A DNA stretch of 64,000 nucleotides from Streptomyces sp. NBC_00464. GTDB lineage: Bacteria; Actinomycetota; Actinomycetes; Streptomycetales; Streptomycetaceae. The translations under genes and the position numbers were made by a program. The stretch covers positions 992,001 through 1,056,000 of the forward strand of contig NZ_CP107899.1 in NCBI RefSeq assembly GCF_036013915.1. Direction: 5' to 3'. Below, piece after piece: positions 49,572 through 58,528 of this stretch. Positions within the stretch are counted from its first letter, which is position 1; every line of letters begins with the position of its first letter. The notes under the pieces are model-generated. The model saw only the letters and a list, made by a program, of their open reading frames with translations. It had not been told where the DNA came from and ran no database searches.

Positions 49572-50663
49572 GTGTCCTCCTCCACCGCCGTGCCGGGGTC
49601 CAGCCCCATAGCCGAAACGGCCCCGCTGTCCCTGTGCGCCCTTGAGCCGCATGTCCCTGCCGACCGTCTGGTCGCCGAGATGGTGCCGCCGCCGCGCTTC
49701 GACTCGGTGCGTTTCGATACGTACGTCCCCGACCCCGACCAGCCGAGCCAGATCGAGGCCGTCAAGGTCCTCTCCGACTTCGCCGCCGGGCTCGGCGGAG
49801 CGCACGCGACGGGCGCCGGCAAGCGCAAGTGGTTCGGCAAGAAGGCCGCCGCGCCGAGCGGCCCGCGCGGGGTCTATCTCGACGGCGGCTACGGCGTCGG
49901 CAAGACCCATCTGCTCGCCTCGCTCTGGCACGCCACGCCCGCCGCGCCCTCGCTGAAGGCGTTCGGCACCTTCGTGGAGCTGACGAACCTGGTGGGCGCG
50001 CTGGGCTTCCAGCAGACCGTGAAGACGCTGAGCGGGCACCGGCTGCTGTGCATCGACGAGTTCGAACTCGACGACCCGGGTGACACCGTGCTGGTCTCCT
50101 CGCTGCTGAGCCGGCTGGTCGAGGCGGGGGTGGCGCTCGCCGCGACCTCCAACACACTGCCGGGCAAGCTCGGCGAGGGCCGGTTCGCCGCGGCCGACTT
50201 CCTGCGGGAGATCCAGGGGCTGTCCTCGCACTTCCGCCCGCTGCGCATCGACGGCCAGGACTACCGCCACCGCGGCCTGCCCGACGCCCCGCCGCCGTAC
50301 TCCGACGAACAGGTCACCAAGGCGGCGTACGCGACCGAGGGCGCCAGCCTGGACGACTTCCCCGCGCTGCTCGACCATCTGGCCCGCGTCCATCCGAGCC
50401 GGTACGGCGCCCTGACGGACGGCATCCGGGCGGTGTGCCTCACCGAGGTGCAGCCGGTGCCGGACCAGTCGACCGCGCTGCGGCTCGTGGTGCTCGCGGA
50501 CCGCTTGTACGACCGGGAGGTTCCGGTACTCGCGTCCGGGCTGCCGTTCGACCGGCTGTTCAGCGAGGAAATGCTGAACGGCGGGTACCGGAAGAAGTAC
50601 TTCCGGGCAATCTCCCGGCTGACGGCGCTGGCGCGTGACGCAAAGGGGCTGGTGGCGCAGTAG
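49572..50663 (+). CDS. zapE: cell division ATPase ZapE/AFG1 family
   Basis: 363 residues from a GTG at 49572 (SD GGGGAG). AFG1-type AAA ATPase: FDSVRFDTYVPDPDQPSQIE near the start, Walker A GGYGVGKTHLLA (about 101-112), Walker B LLCIDEFELDDPGD, sensor-type ATSNTLPGKLGEGRF, and the ending EEMLNGGYRKKYFRAISRL. In E. coli ZapE associates with the Z-ring and needs ATP; the eukaryotic homologue acts in mitochondrial quality control. The Streptomyces role is not established here. Confidence 0.92.
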   Translation: MSSSTAVPGSSPIAETAPLSLCALEPHVPADRLVAEMVPPPRFDSVRFDTYVPDPDQPSQIEAVKVLSDFAAGLGGAHATGAGKRKWFGKKAAAPSGPRGVYLDGGYGVGKTHLLASLWHATPAAPSLKAFGTFVELTNLVGALGFQQTVKTLSGHRLLCIDEFELDDPGDTVLVSSLLSRLVEAGVALAATSNTLPGKLGEGRFAAADFLREIQGLSSHFRPLRIDGQDYRHRGLPDAPPPYSDEQVTKAAYATEGASLDDFPALLDHLARVHPSRYGALTDGIRAVCLTEVQPVPDQSTALRLVVLADRLYDREVPVLASGLPFDRLFSEEMLNGGYRKKYFRAISRLTALARDAKGLVAQ

Positions 50664-50747
50664 GTTCGGGGACGTAACAAACGGCCGGGCACGACGGAGT
50701 GCCTCGCCACCCCCGTACAACCGCGCATTCCTTTGAAGGGAACCAGC

Positions 50748-51173
50748 ATGGCTACCACGCGTCAGGCGCACACGGTCTGGGAAGGCAACCTGATCGAGGG
50801 CAAGGGTGTCGTCACCCTCGACTCCTCCGGAATCGGGGAGTACCCGGTCTCCTGGCCGTCCCGCGCGGAGAAGGCGAACGGCAAGACCAGCCCGGAGGAG
50901 CTGATCGCCGCGGCCCACTCCAGCTGCTTCTCGATGGCGCTCTCCAACGGTCTCGCCACGGCCGGCACCCCGCCGACCCGGCTGAACACCCAGGCCGAGG
51001 TCACCTTCCAGCCCGGCACCGGCATCACCGGGATCCACCTCACCGTCGAGGGCGAGGTGCCGGGTCTCGACGAGGCGGGCTTCGTCAAGGCGGCCGAGGA
51101 CGCCAAGGCGAACTGCCCGGTCAGCCAGGCGCTGACGGGCACGACGATCACGCTGAGCGCCTCGCTCGCCTGA
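50748..51173 (+). CDS. OsmC/Ohr family peroxiredoxin
   Basis: 141 residues from the ATG at 50748 (SD GAAGGGA). OsmC-type fold with the two redox cysteines in AAHSSCFSMALSNGLA and AKANCPVSQALTG, and the conserved KTSPEELIAA segment. These proteins reduce organic hydroperoxides using lipoyl or other dithiols. It is alone in its transcript, with a strong terminator 16 bp after the stop. Confidence 0.92.
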   Translation: MATTRQAHTVWEGNLIEGKGVVTLDSSGIGEYPVSWPSRAEKANGKTSPEELIAAAHSSCFSMALSNGLATAGTPPTRLNTQAEVTFQPGTGITGIHLTVEGEVPGLDEAGFVKAAEDAKANCPVSQALTGTTITLSASLA

Positions 51174-51189
51174 TCGTTCCCTCTCCCCC

Positions 51190-51226
51190 ACTGTCCCCGG
51201 GCCGGCACCTGCCGCCCGGGGACAGT
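51190..51226 (+). terminator. 13-bp perfect hairpin terminator
   Basis: Arms ACTGTCCCCGGGC and GCCCGGGGACAGT, 11-base loop, 16 bp after the OsmC stop. Confidence 0.8.
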
Positions 51227-51378
51227 GCTGTCCACACCGACGAGACCCGGCCGTGTTCACCTTTCGGCCATCTTGAATGCTCCTGCAATACACCCGCGAT
51301 TCTCATCGCCTCCTCATCCGTCGTTGGTTGCGTGACGCCTGCCGGCCGGTCCGGCACGGACGACGAAGGAGGCGCGCG

Positions 51379-52290
51379 GTGTCGCAACCCGACATGGCTC
51401 CGTTCCGGGAGCCCGCCCAGGGGCGTCCCGAGGACGACGAGGACCCCCCACCGCTGCATGTCGCGAGCAGACTGCACGCGTTCAACAGATACGAGCTCAA
51501 GTACCTGGTCCCCGTGGACCTGGCCGCAGAACTCCGCGACGAACTCGCGGAGCGGATGGACCGTGACCTGAACAGTCCGGTCGGCGGCTACGGCGTCTGG
51601 AGCCTCTACTACGACTCACCGGAGCTGCGGTTCTACTGGGAGAAGATCGAAGGACTCAAGTTCCGCCGCAAGCTGCGCATCCGGCACTACGGCGAACCGG
51701 ACGGCGTCTCGGACGCGTCGCCGGTGTGCGTCGAGATCAAGCAGCGCGTCAACCGGGTCACACAGAAGCGCCGCATCACCCTCCCGTACGGCACGGCCCG
51801 TCAACTCTGCGACGGGCGGGAGCTGGTGGATCACACGCCCAAGGAGCGCGCCTTCATCCACGAGGTGCTCGACCTGGTGGTACGGCTGAATCTTCGGCCG
51901 ACCGCGATCACCGGCTACCAGCGCGAGGCTCTGGTCGGGCGCGGCTCGGACACCGGCCTGCGCGTGACCTTCGACCGGCGCATCCGGGGCCGTGACCGGG
52001 ACTTCCACCTCGGTCAGCCCAATCCGGAGAACCGCTTCACCATCCCGCCACACATGTCGGTGATGGAGATCAAGGTCAACGAGCGCACCCCTCACTGGAT
52101 CACCGACCTGGCCGCACGCCGCAATCTCAGCCTCGTGCGGGTCTCCAAGTACGTCCAGTCGATCGAGGCGTTCGGCCTGGCGCCCCGGTCCGTCTTCCAT
52201 CTCGACGAGGCGGACTTCCCGCCGCCCGCCGACCCCCTCGACACGCAGCTGCCGGCGCACGAGCCGCCGGTGAAAGCAGGAGCACAGTGA
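51379..52290 (+). CDS. VTC domain protein (polyphosphate polymerase-like)
   Basis: 303 residues from a GTG with AAGGAGG six bases upstream. Residues about 35-290 have the VTC tunnel fold with basic strands: FNRYELKYLVPVD, WSLYYDSPELRFYWEKIEG, FRRKLRIRHYG, CVEIKQRVNRV and VMEIKVNERTP. In yeast the VTC4 catalytic domain makes polyphosphate from ATP; bacterial relatives are usually found, as here, with a DUF4956 membrane protein and a CotH-like kinase. The four-base overlap with the next gene (GTGA) shows coupling. Polyphosphate synthesis is inferred only. Confidence 0.85.
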   Translation: MSQPDMAPFREPAQGRPEDDEDPPPLHVASRLHAFNRYELKYLVPVDLAAELRDELAERMDRDLNSPVGGYGVWSLYYDSPELRFYWEKIEGLKFRRKLRIRHYGEPDGVSDASPVCVEIKQRVNRVTQKRRITLPYGTARQLCDGRELVDHTPKERAFIHEVLDLVVRLNLRPTAITGYQREALVGRGSDTGLRVTFDRRIRGRDRDFHLGQPNPENRFTIPPHMSVMEIKVNERTPHWITDLAARRNLSLVRVSKYVQSIEAFGLAPRSVFHLDEADFPPPADPLDTQLPAHEPPVKAGAQ

Positions 52291-52964
52291 ATTTCGATCT
52301 GCAGGAACTCAGCGGGACGTTCAGCGTCACCGACGTCGTCGCGGCGATGGTGCTGTCCTTCGTCCTGAGCACGGTGATCGGCTACGTCTACCGGTACACC
52401 CACCGGAACGTGTCCTACAGCCAGTCCTACGTCCAGACCCTCGTCATCGTCGGCATGATCGTCGCACTGATCATGCTCGTCGTCGGGTCCAACCTCGCGC
52501 GGGCGTTCTCGCTGGTCGGCGCGTTGTCCGTGGTCAGGTTCCGTAACGCGGTCAAGGAGACCCGGGACGTCGGCTTCATCTTCCTGGCCATGGCGATCGG
52601 CATGGCCTGCGGCGCCCGCTTCTACACGCTGGCCGCGGTCGGCGCGGTCGTCATCTGTGTCGTGGTCGTCATCATGCACAAGTTCGACTGGTTCGCCCTG
52701 AACGTCCAGCGCCAGGTCGTCAAGGTCCAGGTCCCGGCGGGCGAGGACTACACCCCCGGCATACGCGACGTCCTGATCAAGTACACCACCGAGTTCGAGC
52801 TGGTGAGCACCGAGACGATCCGTGGCGGGGCGTTGAACGAGGTGTTCTACACGGTCCGCATGAAGAAGGGCACCGAGCCCGGTGACCTGGTCACCGCGTT
52901 GCAGGAGCGCACGTCCGGACAGCGGGTGACGGTGCTGACCGGTTACGACACGACCGACCTGTGA
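52287..52964 (+). CDS. DUF4956 membrane protein
   Basis: 225 residues, GTG start overlapping the VTC gene by four bases. Four hydrophobic helices: about 14-34, 47-67, 70-90 (with the conserved SLVGALSVVRFRNAVKETRD cytoplasmic turn) and 92-125. A soluble C-terminal domain (about 135-225) has an ACT-like pattern (VLIKYTTEFELVSTETIRGG, EVFYTVRMKKG). The family always accompanies VTC/CotH genes; its role may be export or anchoring. It overlaps the CotH gene by four bases as well. Confidence 0.85.
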   Translation: MNFDLQELSGTFSVTDVVAAMVLSFVLSTVIGYVYRYTHRNVSYSQSYVQTLVIVGMIVALIMLVVGSNLARAFSLVGALSVVRFRNAVKETRDVGFIFLAMAIGMACGARFYTLAAVGAVVICVVVVIMHKFDWFALNVQRQVVKVQVPAGEDYTPGIRDVLIKYTTEFELVSTETIRGGALNEVFYTVRMKKGTEPGDLVTALQERTSGQRVTVLTGYDTTDL

Positions 52965-54724
52965 GCCCCGGCGACGGCACGCCCCGAAGGCGACGGCTGC
53001 GCGACCGCGTCCCCGTACGGCTGCGGCACCACTGGAAACCGGCGGGGGCGCTGTGCGCGGGGCTCGCGGTGATGCTGTACGCGTTCGGCGACGCGCGCAT
53101 CTCCCCGTACGTGACCTCCGCCTCCCGGGTCGAGGCCGACACGATCACCGACGACGTCGGGGGCACGGTCGGGCTGTACGACACGGCGGTGCGGCACTCC
53201 ATCCAACTGGAGTACAACCAGAGGGACTTCGACAAGATGATGAAGGAGTTCAAGGAGGACGGGACCAAGGACTCGATCCCGGCGGACCTCACCATCGACG
53301 GGGTCTACCTCCAGGACGTCGGAATCCGGCTCAAGGGGAACTCCACGCTGCGGTCCCTGCAGGGCGGCAACGGCGGCGGAATGCCCGGCGGTGGCGGAAT
53401 GCCGGGTGGTGGCGGAATGCCCGGTGGTGGCGGAATGCCCGGTGGTGGACAGGCCGCCGGTGGCGGACTGGGCGGCCCGCAGGCCGGCGGTACGGCTACG
53501 GCCGGTGGTGGACAGGGCGGCCCGCAGGCCAGCGGTACGGCTACGGCCGGTGGGCCGGCTGCGACCGGCGGGCCGACGGCTGCCGGTGGTGCGGACGAGG
53601 CGGGCGGGCCGACGGCTGCCGGTGGGCGAGGTGGTGGCGGCGGAATGACGCAGTACAACCTCTCCGCCGACAAGCCGGAGGAACTCCCCTGGCTCATCAA
53701 GATCGACGAGTACGTCGAGGGACGCGCCTACCAGGGCGAGCGGGAGATCTCGCTCCGTCCGGGCGCCAACGCCCAGGTGCCCGTCAACGAGGCGCTGGCG
53801 CTCTCGCTGATCGACGGGACCGGGGAGCCGGCCGAGCGGTACGGCTTCTCGACCCTGAAGGTCAACAACCGGCCGGCCGCCGTGCGCCTGATGGTCGAGA
53901 ACCCCGACACCGAGTACGCCGAGGCCGTCGAGGGCGAGTCGGTGGTGTACAAGGCCAGGGCCGGCGGCACGTTCGCCTACCAGGGGGACGACCCCTCGAA
54001 GTACGAGACGTCCTTCCGCCAGCTGAACAAGGTCGGCAGCCAGGACCTCGAACCCGTGATGAAGCTGACCAAGTGGGTGGAGAACTCCTCGGACAAGGAG
54101 TTCGCCGCGAACCTCGACCAGTACGTCGACGTCGACTCGTTCGCCCATTACGTCGCGACGCAGAACCTGCTGATGAACTTCGACGACATGGCGGGCCCGG
54201 GGAAGAACTATCTGCTCGGGTACGACCTGAACACCAAGAAGTTCTCCGTGCTGGGGTGGGACTACAACCTCACCTTCAGCGGGGACGCGACCGCCGGGCC
54301 GGACGACGAGATGAGCATGGGCGGCGGTCGTCCGGCCGGACAGCAGGCGGGGCAGCAGGGCGGGCAGACCGGGGAAGCCCCTCAGGGCATGCCGGACATG
54401 CCCGACGGAGCGGGCGGCCCCGACGCGGCCGAGGGCGGCGACGCCCCCGCCGCGGGCCGCGGCGGCGGAATGTCCGGGCACGCGCTCAAGGAACGCTTCC
54501 TCGGGCTCGACGCCTTCGACGCGGTCTACGAGAAGGCGTACCAGGACCTGTACGAGAAGTTCTACGCCTCCGGCAAGGCCACGAAGACGCTGAAGGCCCT
54601 CGCGGCCCAGGCCGAGCTGGCAGGCGTCCCCGCCAAGGACGTCGACACCGTGGTGGGCGCCTTGCGCACCACCGTCACCTCGCGGACCACGGCCCTGGCG
54701 AAGAACAAGGAGGTCACCGGCTGA
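52961..54724 (+). CDS. CotH kinase family protein, membrane-anchored, with Gly-rich insertion
   Basis: 587 residues; GTG overlaps the previous gene by four bases. One N-terminal transmembrane segment (about 28-44) then extracytoplasmic domains. CotH kinase signatures: QLEYNQRDFDKMMKEFKEDG, VGIRLKGNST, LPWLIKIDEY, YAEAVEGESVVYKA, the catalytic-type DVDSFAHYVATQNLLMNFDD and NYLLGYDLNTKKFSVLGWDY. A low-complexity block (about 130-230, MPGGGG repeats and Gly/Ala/Thr-rich) is inserted in the middle, and a second Gly/Gln block is near 455-505. CotH proteins are atypical protein kinases acting on exported proteins. It is probably the effector of this module. Confidence 0.87.
   Translation: MSPGDGTPRRRRLRDRVPVRLRHHWKPAGALCAGLAVMLYAFGDARISPYVTSASRVEADTITDDVGGTVGLYDTAVRHSIQLEYNQRDFDKMMKEFKEDGTKDSIPADLTIDGVYLQDVGIRLKGNSTLRSLQGGNGGGMPGGGGMPGGGGMPGGGGMPGGGQAAGGGLGGPQAGGTATAGGGQGGPQASGTATAGGPAATGGPTAAGGADEAGGPTAAGGRGGGGGMTQYNLSADKPEELPWLIKIDEYVEGRAYQGEREISLRPGANAQVPVNEALALSLIDGTGEPAERYGFSTLKVNNRPAAVRLMVENPDTEYAEAVEGESVVYKARAGGTFAYQGDDPSKYETSFRQLNKVGSQDLEPVMKLTKWVENSSDKEFAANLDQYVDVDSFAHYVATQNLLMNFDDMAGPGKNYLLGYDLNTKKFSVLGWDYNLTFSGDATAGPDDEMSMGGGRPAGQQAGQQGGQTGEAPQGMPDMPDGAGGPDAAEGGDAPAAGRGGGMSGHALKERFLGLDAFDAVYEKAYQDLYEKFYASGKATKTLKALAAQAELAGVPAKDVDTVVGALRTTVTSRTTALAKNKEVTG
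53375..53446 (+). repeat. four tandem 18-bp repeats in the CotH gene
   Basis: Unit GGCGGAATGCCCGGTGGT, four copies with one or two changes, encoding MPGGGG repeats. A second, larger direct repeat (GGGCGGCCCGCAGGCC at 53479 and 53517) follows, so the block has grown by slippage. Length variation between strains is likely. Confidence 0.85.
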
Positions 54725-54898
54725 CCGGTGGGGTGCCCGGGCAGGAAGACCCCTTCCGGGCCCGGGCGCCCCACCGGCATACCCGCGGATCCGGTTCCTG
54801 TGAGTCCGCACATGTTCGGCCGCTACGCTCTCGCGCACCGCACAGCGCCGCCTCGCCCGGCGTGCGTTCCGTCCGTACCGCGCGAGGTGATCCGTTCC

Positions 54899-55618
54899 AT
54901 GGGCGCGCAGTCAGCCCGGCACACCGTCCTGGTCGTCGAGGACGATCCAAGCATCCGCACCCTGCTCGCCTCGGTCCTGAACGCGGCCGGGTACAGCGTC
55001 GTCCCGGCGGCGGACGGGCGGGAGGCCATCGGCGAGACGGGCCGCTGCCGGCCGGACCTGATCGTGCTGGACGTAACGCTTCCGGACACCGACGGATTCG
55101 CCGTGACCCGCGAACTCCGTTCCCGCGGCGACTACACCCCGGTGCTCTTCCTCACCGCCCGCACCGACATCGAGGACCGCATCATCGGGCTCAGCTCCGG
55201 CGGTGACGACTACGTCACCAAGCCCTTCCACGTCCAGGAGCTCCTGCTGCGCATCCGCGCCATCCTGCGCCGCACCGCCGGATCGTCCCGGCCGCCGGCC
55301 GAGCGGCCCCCGCTGCGGTACGCGGACCTGCGGGTCGACCGCGACCGGCACACCGTGCACCGTGCCGGACAGCCCGTGCAGCTGTCCCCGACCGAGTTCC
55401 GGCTCCTGGTGTGCCTGGTGTCCCATCCGGAGAAGGTCCTGGAGAAGCAGGAGATCCTCCAGGAGGTGTGGCAGTACGGCTTCGCCGGGGACACCCGCAT
55501 CGTCGACACGTACATCAAGAACCTGCGCCGCAAGACCGGTCACACCGGCCCTCCGCTGATCCACACCGTGCGCGGCGTGGGCTACTGTCTGCGGCTGCCC
55601 CGTGCGGACGCGCCCTGA
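54899..55618 (+). CDS. OmpR/PhoB-type response regulator (orphan)
   Basis: 239 residues from the ATG at 54899 (SD GAGGTGA); a GTG four codons earlier is possible. Receiver domain: acidic pair VVEDDPSIR, phosphoacceptor Asp in LIVLDVTLPD, Thr in FLTAR and Lys in VTKPFHV. The C-terminal winged helix is YADLRVDRDRHTVHRAG, LSPTEFRLLVCLVSHPEKVL, RIVDTYIKNLRRKTG and TVRGVGYCL. No histidine kinase gene is next to it. It lies between the VTC/CotH module and a PhoX-type gene and could control either. Confidence 0.92.
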   Translation: MGAQSARHTVLVVEDDPSIRTLLASVLNAAGYSVVPAADGREAIGETGRCRPDLIVLDVTLPDTDGFAVTRELRSRGDYTPVLFLTARTDIEDRIIGLSSGGDDYVTKPFHVQELLLRIRAILRRTAGSSRPPAERPPLRYADLRVDRDRHTVHRAGQPVQLSPTEFRLLVCLVSHPEKVLEKQEILQEVWQYGFAGDTRIVDTYIKNLRRKTGHTGPPLIHTVRGVGYCLRLPRADAP

Positions 55619-55768
55619 GACTCGGGATCGGCATTCCGTCCCCTTCTGCCCCGGAGCGTCGGGGCAGGACCGGCCAGTCGGCCATGACAACGTTCACCGG
55701 AGGCCTCGAACGGGCAGGCCTGCTTTTGACGATGCCATGTCACCTGTCCGCCAACAGGGAGTTGCCAC

Positions 55769-57142
55769 ATGTCAACCGCACCTCGTCCTCTCGCGACACG
55801 CCGCCAGGTCCTGGCCACGGGCGGCGCAGCCGCCACGATCGCCTTCACCGGGGCCTTCACCGAACTCTTCGCGGGAACGTCCGCCGCCCGCGGCCACGCG
55901 GGTTACGGCCCACTGGTGCCCGACCCCGACGGGCTGCTCGATCTCCCGAAGGGGTTCCGCTACCGGGTGCTGTCCCGGGAGGGCGACCCGCTCCGCTCCG
56001 GCGAGGGACCGGTCCCCAGCCACTGCGACGGCATGGCCGCGTTCGCGGGCCGGCGCGGACACGTCGGGCTGGTGCGCAACCACGAGAACCGGGTCGACGC
56101 GGCGATCTCCGTGCCGACCGTCAAGGGGCTCACCTACGACCCGATGGGCAAGGGCGGCTGTACGGCCCTGGAGCTCGACGGCCGGGGCAACGTCCTCGGC
56201 GAACGCGTCGCCATCGCCGGCACCGCGGTCAACTGCGCCGGTGGGCGCACCCCTTGGGACACCTGGCTCACCTGCGAGGAGACCGAGGACAGGGCCGGGA
56301 CCAACGGCTACACCAAGGACCACGGGTTCATCTTCGAGGTGGACGGCGCGAATCCGCACCGTACCGGCGCCGTACCGCTGACCGCGATGGGCCGTTTCCA
56401 GCACGAGGCGATCGCGATCGATCCGCAGAACGGTGTCGTGTACGAGACCGAGGACGCGTTCGAGAAACCGTTCGGGCTCTTCTACCGCTTCCTGCCCGAG
56501 AAGCCGCTCGGCGGCACGGGCTCGCTCCGGGCCGGCGGCCGGCTGGAGGCCATGCGGGTGCCGGGGGTCCCCGACCTCTCCGCGGTCCAGAAGACCGGGA
56601 CGAGCTTCGAGGGGATCGAGTGGGTCCCCGTACCGGACCCGCTGGCCGCCGACACACCCATCCGCTTCCAGGACTTCGGGCCGAAGGGCATCACCCATGG
56701 CCAGAAGCTGGAGGGCTGCTACTGGGGCGGCTCCTCGGTCTACTTCGTCTCCAGCTTCGCGCACAGCTCGGAGGGGTCGGCCGCCGACCACTTCGGGCAG
56801 GTCTGGCGGTACGAGCCGCAGCGGCGCCGGCTGACGCTGGTCATCGCCTTCGGCCCGGACACGGACATCCAGCTGCCGGGCGAGTCGCCCGACAACATTA
56901 CCCTGGCGTCCGACGGCGGGCTGATGGTGTGCGAGGACGGCGGCGGGGCTCAGCATGTGTTCGGTCTGACGCGGCGCGGCGAGGTGTACGCCATGGCGCG
57001 CGGCCGGCAGAACATCGGGACGCCCGAGGAGCCGGAGTGGGGCGAGTTCGCCGGGGTCACCTTCTCGCCGGACTTCGGGACGATGTTCGTCAACTGCTAC
57101 ACGCCGGGGACGACGTTCGCGGTGACGGGTCCTTGGCGCTGA
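55769..57142 (+). CDS. PhoX family (DUF839) protein, Tat-exported
   Basis: 457 residues with a twin-arginine signal (TRRQVLATGGAAATIAFTGA). The mature protein matches the PhoX/DUF839 beta-propeller: LPKGFRYRVLSREGD, HCDGMAAFAG, LVRNHENRV, DTWLTCEETED, GRFQHEAIAIDPQ, VYETEDAFEKPFGLFYRFLP and ITLASDGGLMVCEDGGG. PhoX alkaline phosphatases use calcium and iron and release phosphate outside the cell. Close Streptomyces homologues are annotated as phosphatase PhoX or DUF839; activity is not proven by sequence. The gene is monocistronic, with a strong hairpin after it. Confidence 0.85.
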   Translation: MSTAPRPLATRRQVLATGGAAATIAFTGAFTELFAGTSAARGHAGYGPLVPDPDGLLDLPKGFRYRVLSREGDPLRSGEGPVPSHCDGMAAFAGRRGHVGLVRNHENRVDAAISVPTVKGLTYDPMGKGGCTALELDGRGNVLGERVAIAGTAVNCAGGRTPWDTWLTCEETEDRAGTNGYTKDHGFIFEVDGANPHRTGAVPLTAMGRFQHEAIAIDPQNGVVYETEDAFEKPFGLFYRFLPEKPLGGTGSLRAGGRLEAMRVPGVPDLSAVQKTGTSFEGIEWVPVPDPLAADTPIRFQDFGPKGITHGQKLEGCYWGGSSVYFVSSFAHSSEGSAADHFGQVWRYEPQRRRLTLVIAFGPDTDIQLPGESPDNITLASDGGLMVCEDGGGAQHVFGLTRRGEVYAMARGRQNIGTPEEPEWGEFAGVTFSPDFGTMFVNCYTPGTTFAVTGPWR

Positions 57143-57154
57143 CCGGCTGAGCGA

Positions 57155-57191
57155 CCGGGGCGGCGGACGGGCCGGCCGTCCACCGCCCCGG
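57155..57191. terminator. long bidirectional hairpin
   Basis: Outer arms CCGGGGCGG and CCGCCCCGG, inner arms GGACGG and CCGTCC, with one mismatch between the stems. It lies between the convergent PhoX gene (stop 57142) and dehydratase gene (stop 57198). Confidence 0.8.
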
Positions 57192-57197
57192 CGTCCC

Positions 57198-58340
57198 CTA
57201 CCAGTTGGTGAACGCCCCGTCCGACGTGCGCAGATGGGGGCGCTCGGCCGCCGTGGCCTGGTACGCACGGGCCTCGTCTCGGTCGATGTCGACCCCGATG
57301 CCGGGCAGTTCGCTGAACTCGATCCGTCCCGGCACGACGACCGGGCGGTGGGTGAAGAGCGCGGCGATGGCCGGTTCGGGGTCGGTCTGGTGCTCCTGGA
57401 TCGCCACGTTCGGGCAGGCCAGGTTGAGCTGGAGCGAGGAGGCCGCGGTGACCGGGCCGAGCGGGTTGTGGGTGGCGAGCTTGACGTGGTGGGCCTCCGC
57501 CATGGCCGCGATCTTCTTCGCCTCGGTCAGACCGGCGGCGACGCCCACGTCGACCCGGGCGTAGTCGATGAGTTCGCCCTCGATCAGGGGCCTGAACTCC
57601 CATTTGGATCCGTACTGTTCCCCCGCGGCCAGCGGAACGCCGGTGCGCGCCCGGAGCATGCGGTAGCTGTCGGGGTTCTCGCAGCGCAGCGGGTCCTCCA
57701 CGAAGTACGGGCGGGCCGCCTCGATCTCCCGGCACAGGGTCAGCGCCTCGGGCGGGTCGAGCCGGGTGTGCACGTCCAGGATGAGCTCCACCTCGTGGCC
57801 CACCGCGTCCCGTACCTGGTGGAAGAGTTCGACGGTGTCGCGCAGGCAGCGGCGGGCGTCCAGCACGTCGTCGGCGTCGTGCGGTGCGGCGAAGCGCAGA
57901 TGACGCCAGCCGGACCGGGCGAGGTCGCGGCAGCGGTCGAGGAACCACTCCCGGTCGTGGTACCCGTCACCGACGTGCACATAGGCGGGTACGTGGTCGC
58001 GCACCCGGCCGCCGAGGAGTTCGTGCACGGGTACGCCCAGCGCCTTGCCCCGGATGTCCCACAGGGCCACGTCCACGGCGGCGATGGCGGCGCCGAGTAT
58101 CCGGTCCGCGGGAAAGAAGCCGCGGCGGAACATCACCTGCCACAAGTGCTCGATGCGCCGCGGGTCCTCACCGATGATCAGCTCGGCCAGATGGGCGAGC
58201 CCGCCCGCGACCGCCTTCTGCCGGGATCTGATGCCGACCTCGCCCAGGCCGTGGATGCCTTCGTCGGTGTCGACCACCACGAGCATCATGCTGTCGCCGT
58301 GATCGGGCAGAGTCAGCACTTCCAGGCCGGTGATCTTCAT
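57198..58340 (-). CDS. enolase-superfamily sugar-acid dehydratase (mandelate racemase type)
   Basis: 380 residues from the ATG at 58340. N-terminal capping domain (MKITGLEVLTLPDHGDSMML, FRRGFFPADRILGAAIAAVD) then a barrel. Metal ligands are Asp in LILDVHTRLD, Glu in YFVEDPLRCEN and Glu in PLAAGEQYGSKW. His in DVHT and His in LATHNPLGPV can act as the acid/base pair, as in galactonate/mannonate-type dehydratases. It probably dehydrates an aldonic acid. It is divergent from a LacI regulator and associated with an ABC sugar importer. The exact substrate cannot be told. Confidence 0.85.
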   Translation of the reverse strand: MKITGLEVLTLPDHGDSMMLVVVDTDEGIHGLGEVGIRSRQKAVAGGLAHLAELIIGEDPRRIEHLWQVMFRRGFFPADRILGAAIAAVDVALWDIRGKALGVPVHELLGGRVRDHVPAYVHVGDGYHDREWFLDRCRDLARSGWRHLRFAAPHDADDVLDARRCLRDTVELFHQVRDAVGHEVELILDVHTRLDPPEALTLCREIEAARPYFVEDPLRCENPDSYRMLRARTGVPLAAGEQYGSKWEFRPLIEGELIDYARVDVGVAAGLTEAKKIAAMAEAHHVKLATHNPLGPVTAASSLQLNLACPNVAIQEHQTDPEPAIAALFTHRPVVVPGRIEFSELPGIGVDIDRDEARAYQATAAERPHLRTSDGAFTNW

Positions 58341-58352
58341 GCCACTCCTCGA

Positions 58353-58370
58353 TGAAAACGTTCCCGCAAT
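58353..58370 (-). promoter_or_regulatory. LacI-type operator 1, dehydratase side
   Basis: On the minus strand, TTGCGGGAACGTTTTCATC. It lies 13 bp upstream of the dehydratase ATG and overlaps its SD region, so binding would block expression. It shares TGCGGGAACGTT with a box at 24451 and GGGAACGTT with the LacI-side operator. Confidence 0.6.
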
Positions 58371-58462
58371 TTCAGAACAGTTGATGAGAACGCATCATCG
58401 ACACCGGTGCCACGCTCGCGCAAGCCCCCTGCACACAAGAGATTTTCCTGATGGAAACACTC

Positions 58463-58491
58463 TTGACACGCCTGGGAACGTTCGCAAGGAT
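58463..58491 (+). promoter_or_regulatory. LacI-gene promoter with internal operator 2
   Basis: A consensus -35 TTGACA (58463-58468), 17-base spacer and AAGGAT (58486-58491). The box TGGGAACGTTCGCA (58473-58486), with palindromic centre GAACGTTC, fills the spacer. A repressor there would exclude polymerase, giving autoregulation. Confidence 0.6.
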
Positions 58492-58528
58492 CCACCGCAT
58501 CCAGCAAGGATCAGGCGAGGAGGCCGGT

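Noticed and set aside
55690-55700. GTTCACC upstream of the PhoX-type gene as a PHO box
   Set aside because: Streptomyces PHO boxes need direct repeats at 11-bp spacing; the following bases do not repeat the motif.
55870-55885. GCGGGAACGT in the PhoX coding region as a fourth LacI-type box
   Set aside because: It lies inside a coding region and breaks the GAACGTT core (reads ACGTCC).
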